Source: DSBN01 sp041686355
GTDB taxonomy: Bacteria > Spirochaetota > Spirochaetia > DSM-16054 > Sediminispirochaetaceae
NCBI GenBank assembly: GCA_041686355.1
Contig: JAWLDZ010000022.1
Coordinates: 1 to 32,370, forward strand
Length of the DNA stretch: 32,370 nt
Direction: 5' to 3'
In this document: piece by piece, positions 22,250-29,291 of the stretch
Layout: each line of letters begins with the position of its first letter
How positions within the stretch are numbered: position 1 is the first letter of the stretch
Translations under genes and position numbers: made by a program
The notes under the pieces: model-generated
Told to the model about the DNA's origin: nothing
Databases searched by the model: none
What the model saw: the letters and a program-made list of their open reading frames with translations, nothing else

Positions 22250-22931
22250 TCGCCGGCTCCTCTTGGGTTTTGGAGGTAAACTCTCCTTCCACATTTCCCT
22301 CCATTTCAATTTCATCGGTCTCAAGGTTGATTGTAATCCGTACGGCACTGTAACGGTCGCCCTTCCAGTGGACAACCGGGCTGCCGCTCAGCTCCAGTGT
22401 ATCGGCTTCCCGGTCATAGCGGGCATAATCGGATCGGCATACCATTCGCCCATCCTCCGTGGCTTTGAGGATGCGGACTCCTATTTGGAAAACTGAATAG
22501 TTCTCTTCGTCAAAGTGTTCCATATAACCGCTTTTTATCACGATTTCATTTTTCAAATCGACCATTTCGGTGTACGAGGGGCTGCGCAATTTGTTTAGCT
22601 TCCGGTCGAGAAACAGCTTGTCGCCGGTGAGCGATATTTTCTGTGCACTGTTGCGCACTTCCACCGCTCCCTCGCAGCGGGCGTAGCGAAAGTCATCGCC
22701 ATACAGTTCAATGCGGTCGGCCTTGATACGCAGGTCCTCGCTGCTGATGCGGGCATCACCGCTTAGGATGGTGCGGCGGCGTTCTTCGCTCATTGAAATT
22801 GTAGTGCTGTTTCCAGAGAATGTGAAGGTTTCTGTTTCCGCCCACAAGTGTGTGAGCAGAGGCCCGATTGCGGCCATGAGCAGCAGTTGCAGTCCAAGGG
22901 ATAAACCCACAAGGCGGGCATTATTCAGCAT
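22218..22931 (-). CDS. lptA: LptA/OstA-type periplasmic LPS-transport protein
   Basis: About 237 residues: signal peptide (MLNNARLVGLSLGLQLLLMA to about HLWAE), then a repetitive beta-jellyroll pattern of the OstA_N type (SGDARISSEDLRIKADRIELYGDD, EGAVEVRNSAQKISLTGDKL, ELSGSPVVHWKGDRYSA). It would bridge LptC to the outer membrane. Several ATG codons are available. 22931 is chosen because AAGG precedes it by eight bases and it gives a normal signal peptide and an 11-bp overlap with lptC. The C-terminus is acidic and overlaps lptB. Confidence 0.85.
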   Translation of the reverse strand: MLNNARLVGLSLGLQLLLMAAIGPLLTHLWAETETFTFSGNSTTISMSEERRRTILSGDARISSEDLRIKADRIELYGDDFRYARCEGAVEVRNSAQKISLTGDKLFLDRKLNKLRSPSYTEMVDLKNEIVIKSGYMEHFDEENYSVFQIGVRILKATEDGRMVCRSDYARYDREADTLELSGSPVVHWKGDRYSAVRITINLETDEIEMEGNVEGEFTSKTQEEPANGAENNSAGE

Positions 22932-23517
22932 TTTCATTACCTTCATCATCTTCAGCAGTCTGGACATATATCCCTTCAACTGCCTCTGAAAACTCCACCC
23001 TTTGACCAGCGGCTTCGGCGCTAAACCCCTTGCCGTGGATACGGGTTCCGTCTGCCTTGATAATCGTAACTGTCTGTTCCGGATTCCCTTCTAGACGACG
23101 CTCCTCGTTGTTCCAGTATAAATAGTCGCTCATAATAGTCGCTTCCTGAGCGGCTCCACTAAAACTGATGTCTCCGTGCATTTCGACATCATCGGTTTGG
23201 GTAAAAATGGTTGCTCTGGCCGCTTCTCCTTCGGTAACTACCTCCCCTTCAGGATTGATCTCCTGAAAGAAAAGCTCCTTGAGCTGTGTCTTGCGGGCTT
23301 TATGGTACATACGGGCCTCGGCTGCGTATATCTGAAAGGAACTGCGGCCGGAACGAATATCGACAAAACGATAGCTGCGTATGATGCTGTTTGGAAGTTC
23401 CTCCGACAAGTCCTCCGCCATTTCAGCATCACTGTAGTTGAGTGAACAGCTGCCGCTCAGCAGGAGGGTGGAAAGCAGGCAAAATAACTGTAAAAAAATG
23501 CGCTGTTTAGGTTTCAT
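22921..23517 (-). CDS. lptC: LptC-type LPS export protein, probable lipoprotein
   Basis: 198 residues. The N-terminus is a hydrophobic signal ending LLLSGSC (C24), a relaxed lipobox of the sort spirochaetes use, where classic LptC has a membrane anchor. The body has the LptC/OstA-like pattern (FVDIRSGRSSFQIYAAEARMY, VTEGEAARATIFTQTDDVEMHGD, RLEGNPEQTVTIIKADGTRIHG). Position between pyrG and lptA-lptB supports the call. It overlaps the pyrG end by 11 bp. The lipoprotein reading is an inference. Confidence 0.82.
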   Translation of the reverse strand: MKPKQRIFLQLFCLLSTLLLSGSCSLNYSDAEMAEDLSEELPNSIIRSYRFVDIRSGRSSFQIYAAEARMYHKARKTQLKELFFQEINPEGEVVTEGEAARATIFTQTDDVEMHGDISFSGAAQEATIMSDYLYWNNEERRLEGNPEQTVTIIKADGTRIHGKGFSAEAAGQRVEFSEAVEGIYVQTAEDDEGNENAE

Positions 23518-25123
23518 TCCTGTTTCTAAAATCCAATCCGGCTTTCACAAATCCAGCAAATAAGGGATGGGGATTAATCGGGGTAGAAGTAAACTCCGGG
23601 TGAAATTGCACCCCCACACCCCATGGATGATCGGGCCATTCAATCGATTCTACCAGTGCCCCCTCCGGGGTTACTCCACTGATTAAAAGTCCCGCTTGGT
23701 GTAGCTCTTCACGGAAGGTATTGGAGACTTCATAGCGGTGGCGGTGGCGTTCATACACCACATTCGTAGCATAACACCGGTGGATGTGAGTCTCTTCCTG
23801 CAGCACGGTTTCACTGCGGCCAAGGCGCATGGTGCCCCCGTACATCTTTACATCGATTTGCTCTTCTAAAAGACTCACCACCGGATGAGAGGTCGAGGGG
23901 CTGAACTCGGTACTGTCGGCATCATCGTAGCCAAGCACGTGACGGGCGTACTCGATGACCATAATCTGCATACCCAGGCAGATGCCGAACAGGGGAATCT
24001 TATGCTCCCGGGCGTACCTGGCGGCGCTTATCATGCCCTCTATCCCTCTCTGGCCGAAACCTCCAGGGATAAGAATGGCATCGAGCTGGTTGAGTTGTCG
24101 GGATAGTTTTTCCTCCGAATCCAGGTGTTCCGAGTCTATCTTCTCCAGGTGTACTCGGGTTTTATGGGCAATTCCTCCATGGCAGAGGGCTTCATAGATG
24201 GACTTATAAGAGTCGTGCAGCTCGATATACTTGCCCACAATTCCTATTTTAACCTCTTGTTCGGCCTTCTTTATCGTGTCGACCATCGCACTCCACTGCT
24301 GCAGTTGAGCGGGGCGGCTCTGCAGATCCAGTTTCTCGAGTACAATTTCGTCCAGCTTCTGTTCATGAAAAATAAGTGGAATTTCATAGATGGTACTCTT
24401 TACATCGTAGGCGGAGATAACCGCCCGTTTTTCTACATTGGTAAACAGGGAAATTTTACGGATAATATCCTGCTCCAGGGCATAGGGAGCACGGCAGACC
24501 AGAATGTCCGGCTGAATACCGATAGCCCGCAACTCTTTTACCGAGTGCTGAGTCGGCTTGGTTTTGAGCTCTCCCCCGGCAACTTCGGGCAGCAGAGTCA
24601 GATGAATGAACAGTACCTGTTCCTTGCCGAGCTCTTGAATCAGGTGTCGAGCGGCTTCCAGAAAAGGGAATGATTCAATATCGCCAACAGTTCCGCCTAC
24701 CTCGATAATGGTCACATCGACTTCCGGATCGTGGCCGGCTAAAAAGATGCGCCGCTTAATTTCGTCGGTGATGTGGGGTATGACCTGTACGGTTCGGCCT
24801 AGATAACGCCCTTCCCGTTCTCGCTTAATAACTTCCTGGTAGACTTGGCCTGTGGTGATTGAGTTTACCTGACCCAATGGTGCATTGGTGAAGCGTGCGT
24901 AGTTTCCCAGATCGAGGTCGGTTTCCGACCCATCGTCTGTGACATATACTTCTCCATGCTGATAGGGGCTCATAGTACCTGCATCGACATTGATGTAGGG
25001 ATCGATTTTTACCATACGGATGTCTAATCCGCGGCTTTCCAATAGATTGCCGATTGAGGTAGCGGCAATTCCTTTTCCGAGGCTGGAGCAGACACCCCCG
25101 GTCACGAATATATATTTCTTCAT
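23507..25123 (-). CDS. pyrG: CTP synthase
   Basis: Converts UTP to CTP with glutamine. 538 residues, the normal length: N-terminal synthetase domain (FVTGGVCSSLGKG P-loop; KIDPYINVDAGTMSPYQHGEV; VGGTVGDIES), then the class I glutaminase with nucleophile C382 in GICLGMQ and the late FHPEF. The second conserved position of GGVVSS is Cys here, a mild variation. It heads the long minus-strand run into lptC. There is no Shine-Dalgarno site, and a perfect TATAAT lies 8 bases before the ATG. Confidence 0.97.
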   Translation of the reverse strand: MKKYIFVTGGVCSSLGKGIAATSIGNLLESRGLDIRMVKIDPYINVDAGTMSPYQHGEVYVTDDGSETDLDLGNYARFTNAPLGQVNSITTGQVYQEVIKREREGRYLGRTVQVIPHITDEIKRRIFLAGHDPEVDVTIIEVGGTVGDIESFPFLEAARHLIQELGKEQVLFIHLTLLPEVAGGELKTKPTQHSVKELRAIGIQPDILVCRAPYALEQDIIRKISLFTNVEKRAVISAYDVKSTIYEIPLIFHEQKLDEIVLEKLDLQSRPAQLQQWSAMVDTIKKAEQEVKIGIVGKYIELHDSYKSIYEALCHGGIAHKTRVHLEKIDSEHLDSEEKLSRQLNQLDAILIPGGFGQRGIEGMISAARYAREHKIPLFGICLGMQIMVIEYARHVLGYDDADSTEFSPSTSHPVVSLLEEQIDVKMYGGTMRLGRSETVLQEETHIHRCYATNVVYERHRHRYEVSNTFREELHQAGLLISGVTPEGALVESIEWPDHPWGVGVQFHPEFTSTPINPHPLFAGFVKAGLDFRNRNET

Positions 25124-25131
25124 GTAGGTGG

Positions 25132-25160
25132 ATTATAGACCAGTAGGGTGAATTGCGCAA
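25132..25160 (-). promoter_or_regulatory. pyrG promoter
   Basis: TTGCGC (25155-25160), 17 bases, TATAAT (25132-25137). Eight bases separate the -10 from the pyrG ATG, so the mRNA most likely begins at the ATG or within one or two bases of it. Confidence 0.6.
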
Positions 25161-25253
25161 TTGGAGAGGCCCGGTTTTTGAGGTGGGTTTTTGGGTCTGG
25201 CTTTGGGGGGCTGCTTATCACGCGAGTGAGATTGCATTGTGAGATCCCAGGCG

Positions 25254-25730
25254 CTATTTAAAAATATCGCTGCCCACAAACAGAAAAGACTGGGCGGGTT
25301 CATGGGAGTACTCATAGAGCGGGTTAGCGACGGTCCCTGTAATAATTGCCTCCGGTGTCAGGTAAATAGGTACATCCATTCGAATAGCCAGGGCAATACC
25401 CTCGGCCGGCAGGAGCGTCATACTGTGCTGCCGCAGGAGGCTGCGGTAATGCAGCACTGCCTTGGCCTGGGCTGAGCTGAGGTGGTTTATTTCCAAATAG
25501 CTGGGACGCAGGTAATGACGTTTGAACATTTCAGCGATAGTATCCTGAGGGCTGGGTATGGGTGAACCTGCTCCGCTCATGTGCAGCAGGAGGGTGTCCG
25601 CCTCTGATGGAGCCACCTGAAAAGTGATGGTGTCGTTTTCACTTCGATTCTCTAAAATAAGAAAGGGAACCCGGCTCTCCTCGTGCAGAGCCAAACCCCT
25701 CACAAAATATTGATGCATTTCATGGTTCAT
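25254..25730 (-). CDS. bifunctional nuclease family (DUF151) protein
   Basis: About 158 residues with the DUF151 fold pattern: YFVRGLALHEESRVPFLILE at the start, TLLPAEGIALAIRMDVPIYL towards the end. Members have been reported as plant/bacterial bifunctional nucleases, but the bacterial role is poorly known. The start at 25730 is favoured over a TTG at 25742 and an ATG at 25718. An extended -10 box (TGTTATATT) ends 10 bases upstream. It is divergent from cheR and 130 bp upstream of pyrG. Confidence 0.78.
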   Translation of the reverse strand: MNHEMHQYFVRGLALHEESRVPFLILENRSENDTITFQVAPSEADTLLLHMSGAGSPIPSPQDTIAEMFKRHYLRPSYLEINHLSSAQAKAVLHYRSLLRQHSMTLLPAEGIALAIRMDVPIYLTPEAIITGTVANPLYEYSHEPAQSFLFVGSDIFK

Positions 25731-25740
25731 ACTGCTCTTC

Positions 25741-25749
25741 AATATAACA
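25741..25749 (-). promoter_or_regulatory. extended -10 promoter before the nuclease gene
   Basis: TGT-TATATT, 10 bases before the chosen ATG. The -35 region is not convincing. Confidence 0.4.
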
Positions 25750-25806
25750 CAAGGGGTCTGAAAAACCCTGAAAATACGAATTGCAGTGCATAAATTTGTT
25801 TTTATG

Positions 25807-25835
25807 TTGACACTGTATTCAGCAGTTCATAGACT
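25807..25835 (+). promoter_or_regulatory. cheR promoter
   Basis: Perfect TTGACA (25807-25812), 17 bases, TAGACT (25830-25835). Leader of about 28 nt before the cheR ATG. Confidence 0.6.
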
Positions 25836-25869
25836 TTAGCATAACGTATTACAAGGCACACACTAACGT

Positions 25870-26688
25870 ATGGATAGATTTTTAGACGAGCAGAATTTTA
25901 AACAGTTTCGTGACCTCATTTACAATGAAAGCGGAATCCACTTTTCGGAGTCCAACCGGTCGATTCTTGAAAGCCGATTGAAGGAGAGATTGCGAAAAAC
26001 ACAGATAGAAACGCCTCAGGAGTATCAACGGCTTATTATCAGTGATAAAACCGAGATGAAGACCCTGCTCGATACCGTTACCACTAATTTAACCCGCTTC
26101 TTCCGCAATACTATGCATTTTAATACCCTGGAAAATTATGTGATTCCGGAATTGATTAAGTGGAAGCAGTCGAAAAAACAGAATACTATTCGGGTGTGGA
26201 GTGCCGGCTGCTCAACAGGCGAGGAGCCTTATTCGATCGCAATGGTTATGAAGGACAAACTGCCGGCCTCAATTGGAATTGAGGTTACCGCCTCCGACCT
26301 CAGCCTTAAATCTCTGATGACCGCTAAAGAGGGTTTCTATCCTGAGAATAAGGTAAGCGGGGTTCCGGAGAAGTATCTGCAGCGTTATTTTGAGAAAAAG
26401 AATAACGGGTATCAGGTAAAGGATGAGATTAAGAATATGGTTAAATTTGACTACCATAATCTAAAGAATGACAGTGGTCAGCGTAACCTGGATATCATCT
26501 TCTGCCGCAATGTAATTATCTATTTTGACGAAGTGGCGCAGAAAAATGTAATTGGCAAGTTCTATGAGGCATTGAATAACCATTCGTACCTGTTCATAGG
26601 ACACTCTGAATCACTATTTGGAATGAAAACGAAGTTTGAGTTTCTTAAAACCGACTGGGCGGTTATTTACAGGAAATTTTCTGAATAA
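25870..26688 (+). CDS. cheR: chemotaxis receptor methyltransferase CheR
   Basis: Methylates glutamates of chemoreceptors with S-adenosylmethionine, setting adaptation. 272 residues: N-terminal helical domain (FKQFRDLIYNESGIHF, LLDTVTTNLTRFFRN) and the SAM-binding domain with VWSAGCSTGEEPYSIAM, NLDIIFCRNVIIYFD and SYLFIGHSESL. Complete. The ribosome site is weak (AAGG 13 bases upstream). cheB follows after 43 bp. No receptors, cheA or cheW are in the window. Confidence 0.96.
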   Translation: MDRFLDEQNFKQFRDLIYNESGIHFSESNRSILESRLKERLRKTQIETPQEYQRLIISDKTEMKTLLDTVTTNLTRFFRNTMHFNTLENYVIPELIKWKQSKKQNTIRVWSAGCSTGEEPYSIAMVMKDKLPASIGIEVTASDLSLKSLMTAKEGFYPENKVSGVPEKYLQRYFEKKNNGYQVKDEIKNMVKFDYHNLKNDSGQRNLDIIFCRNVIIYFDEVAQKNVIGKFYEALNNHSYLFIGHSESLFGMKTKFEFLKTDWAVIYRKFSE

Positions 26689-26731
26689 AGAGTTTGTTTT
26701 AAGAGGACTGCAACTGTATAGGATATAGAAG

Positions 26732-27934
26732 GTGAATGACAAGGAACTGATATCGGTAGTTGTATGTGATGACTCAGCGTTGATGCGCAATCTGGTTGGC
26801 AAAATGGTAGAGAATGCCGAGGGATTGGTGCTGGCAGGGAAAGCTATGAACGGCCGGTTTTTACTTCAGAAGTTGCCTCGGCTTCAGCCGGATGTGATTG
26901 TGCTCGATTTGGAAATGCCTGATATGAACGGCATAGATTTTCTTAAAGAACGAAAGGCTCGGGGAATCGAAATTCCGGTTATTATCCTCTCCTCGATTGC
27001 ACGCAGAGGGGCGCAGGTCACGATGGAGGCCCTCTCACTGGGCGCCTCTGATTTTATTCCCAAACCATCCGGTTCAATATCTGAAGATATTCATGTAGTA
27101 GAGAAGCAGCTGGTGGAACTACTAAAGGGCTATGGCCTGAAGTATCGAAAAAAGGTCGGTCTGCGCGGGGAGGGAAGAACCGGAGGCTATGGTGGGCCGG
27201 GAGAAGCAGGCGGAACAGCCGCTCCTCCCAAAGAGCCCTCCGGGCCCCGTCGTGAAAGTCGCAGCGGTTCTGCTGGCGGTACCGCTGCCCCTCCAAAGGC
27301 CGCTACAGAAAAGGTAGAGCCGACGGCAGCACCGGTCTCACGGGTCGAGGCGGGTCCGGTTGAAATCTTAGCACTCGGTATTTCCACCGGCGGCCCGAAT
27401 GCGCTGCGACAAGTCTTTGCGCACATCTCCCCCGATTTGGCAGTACCGATAGTAGTGGTTCAGCACATGCCTGCCGGCTTTACGACCGAATTTGCCAAGA
27501 GCCTGGATCGAATATGCCCGCTGGAAGTAAAGGAAGCGGCGGATGGTGATATTTTGAAGGCCGGACGCATACTCATTTGCCCCGGGAACTACCACATCAC
27601 AGTTGAAAAACGACGATTGGCGGGAGTGGTAAGGCTGTCTCAAGCCGATCTGGTCAACGGCCACCGCCCCTCCGCGGATGTACTGTTTGCTTCAGTGGCA
27701 GCACAATACGCCGGGCGGTCGATGGGAGTAATAATGACGGGAATGGGCCGGGATGGTGCCCGCGAGATAGGTTCCATCCATAGAAAGGGCGGCATCACTG
27801 TAGGTCAGGATGAGGAGAGCAGCATAGTCTACGGTATGCCGAAGGTTGCAGCTGAAATGGGCCATGTACAGCATATTGTAGCTTTGAAGGATATGGCCTC
27901 CACTATCTCCCGTCTGGTACAAGAGAATCAGTAG
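26732..27934 (+). CDS. cheB: chemotaxis response regulator methylesterase CheB
   Basis: Removes methyl groups from, or deamidates, chemoreceptors when phosphorylated by CheA. 400 residues: receiver domain with D59 (VIVLDLEMPDMNG), a linker of about 60 residues (147-207) rich in Gly, Ala and Pro, and the methylesterase domain with catalytic S218 (GISTGGPNA), H245 (VVQHMPAGF) and D341 (GMGRDGARE). The linker is longer than usual and holds two copies of GGTAAPPK. Start is GTG (26732) with AGGA eight bases upstream. Paired with cheR. Confidence 0.96.
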   Translation: MNDKELISVVVCDDSALMRNLVGKMVENAEGLVLAGKAMNGRFLLQKLPRLQPDVIVLDLEMPDMNGIDFLKERKARGIEIPVIILSSIARRGAQVTMEALSLGASDFIPKPSGSISEDIHVVEKQLVELLKGYGLKYRKKVGLRGEGRTGGYGGPGEAGGTAAPPKEPSGPRRESRSGSAGGTAAPPKAATEKVEPTAAPVSRVEAGPVEILALGISTGGPNALRQVFAHISPDLAVPIVVVQHMPAGFTTEFAKSLDRICPLEVKEAADGDILKAGRILICPGNYHITVEKRRLAGVVRLSQADLVNGHRPSADVLFASVAAQYAGRSMGVIMTGMGRDGAREIGSIHRKGGITVGQDEESSIVYGMPKVAAEMGHVQHIVALKDMASTISRLVQENQ

Positions 27935-27957
27935 CAAGCTGCAGCTCGACCCAACCC

Positions 27958-28365
27958 TTAATCCATTTTTTTTATAACTTCCGGAAAATTGCGATGTGCG
28001 GTAAGGCGGTTGAATAGAATACTGATACCGAAGCCGACGGCTAAGCCGAGCACCCCAAACAGCGCCTGGCTTCCTTCGTCGCTGCCCGGGAAAAGTCTTC
28101 CGGCCAGAAGAAACGCGCCGATAAATATCAGCATGGGAAAAATCAGGATGGTAAAACCGGATAAGATGGTTTTGCCCGGGGGAAAGTAGATTTCAATTGT
28201 GTCACCGGCGTTCAGGTTCAGGTTGCGGGTGTTGAGGGCTGCGGTCTCCCGTTCTTTGGGTTTGCAGGATGAGCCGGCGGAGCAGCTCTTGCAAGCCGAG
28301 GATGTTCCGCAGTAAAGATAGATGGTCCGCCCGTCTATCCTATTGATCGTTCCCGTTTTTTTCAC
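27958..28365 (-). CDS. rseC: RseC/MucC-family membrane protein
   Basis: 135 residues. A Cys-rich N-terminus (C19, C25, C28, C34 in YCGTSSACKSC-type spacing) is followed by two transmembrane segments (about 68-90 and 100-118). This is the RseC family, linked in E. coli to SoxR reduction and to sigma-E control; RnfABCDGE-linked copies occur in other bacteria. Start GTG at 28365 with AAGGA seven bases before it, overlapping the upstream gene by 26 bp. The redox role here is inferred from the family only. Confidence 0.85.
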   Translation of the reverse strand: MKKTGTINRIDGRTIYLYCGTSSACKSCSAGSSCKPKERETAALNTRNLNLNAGDTIEIYFPPGKTILSGFTILIFPMLIFIGAFLLAGRLFPGSDEGSQALFGVLGLAVGFGISILFNRLTAHRNFPEVIKKMD

Positions 28366-29161
28366 CCTCTGTTCCTTCTACGGGGTATTTAAGGCGCTCG
28401 ATATGTTCGGTTTTTCCCTGATCGTTGATATCAAGAATCACCCCCTGCAGCTCCAGCGTCTCCCAGTACTCCTTGGAACGCTCCGGGATTTGAGTCAGGA
28501 ACTGTCCGATTTCAATAGTCGGATCGAGGCCCCCGACACTCATAAAACTTCCGGTGCGCCCGCTGTCGCAGATAACTCCCGTTCCCTTCGCCTTGATATG
28601 TTCATCCGCGGACAGAACCTTGGTATGGCTGCCGATAACCGCCGAGACCATACCGTCGGCATGGTGGAACATAGAGTACTTTTCGGCGGTGGTGGAGGCA
28701 TGAAAATCAACAATCACCAAATTGGTCTCCTCTTTCACCCTTGCCACCAGCTCGGGTAGAAAGGTAAAGGGGTTGCTCAGGTGTACCCGGTTAAAACTGG
28801 ATTGGCCCAGCAGTGTGATTACTCCGATTTTCTGCTCGCCCACTTGATACACCCGCCATCCGCGCCCCGGATTTGAGGGCGGATAATTGGCAGGGCGCAG
28901 TATGTACGGGCTCTTGCCGATATGGGGAACCATATCTTTTTTAAAGTAGATTTTTTCGCCGGAAGTGATTACATCTATCCCGAGCTTGTGCAGGTAGATA
29001 GAATGGTTTTTGCCGATTCCAAAGCCGCCGGTAGCTCCCTCCCCGTTGGCAACCACAAAGTTGATGCCGAGCTCCTGCTTTAACTTTGGAAGTGCCTGCT
29101 TTACACAGTATACTCCCGCCTTTCCTACAATTTCCCCGATATATAAAATGCGAATGCTCAT
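28340..29161 (-). CDS. TIGR00282/YmdB-type metallophosphoesterase homologue with altered active site
   Basis: 273 residues along the full length of the family that includes Bacillus YmdB, a cyclic-nucleotide phosphodiesterase. Recognisable stretches: ILYIGEIVGKAG, VVANGEGATGGFGI, DVITSG, VDFHASTTAEK, VIGSHT. From my memory of the family, several metal ligands differ: GD becomes GE (E10), NGEN becomes NGEG (G42), GNH becomes GEK (E69, K70), HTH becomes HTK (K181). E41, H154 and H179 remain. It may be catalytically dead or use a different metal set. Start at 29161 (AAGG five bases upstream) instead of the longer open frame; a TGTTATGCT box lies at 29188-29196. Co-transcribed with rseC. Confidence 0.85.
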   Translation of the reverse strand: MSIRILYIGEIVGKAGVYCVKQALPKLKQELGINFVVANGEGATGGFGIGKNHSIYLHKLGIDVITSGEKIYFKKDMVPHIGKSPYILRPANYPPSNPGRGWRVYQVGEQKIGVITLLGQSSFNRVHLSNPFTFLPELVARVKEETNLVIVDFHASTTAEKYSMFHHADGMVSAVIGSHTKVLSADEHIKAKGTGVICDSGRTGSFMSVGGLDPTIEIGQFLTQIPERSKEYWETLELQGVILDINDQGKTEHIERLKYPVEGTEGEKNGNDQ

Positions 29162-29244
29162 AATAACCTTTCCATATGTGTAAATGGAGCATAACAGATT
29201 GGAGAGGCTTAATAAAGCGGCAATCCGAAATTCCCTCACTTAAT

Positions 29245-29274
29245 TTGATTTCTCCTGCTGATAGGGGGTATAGT
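29245..29274 (+). promoter_or_regulatory. promoter of the exported peptidase-like gene
   Basis: TTGATT (29245-29250), 18 bases, TATAGT (29269-29274). GAGG lies seven bases before the ATG at 29292. Confidence 0.5.
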
Positions 29275-29291
29275 GGAAATGAGGTGGGATT

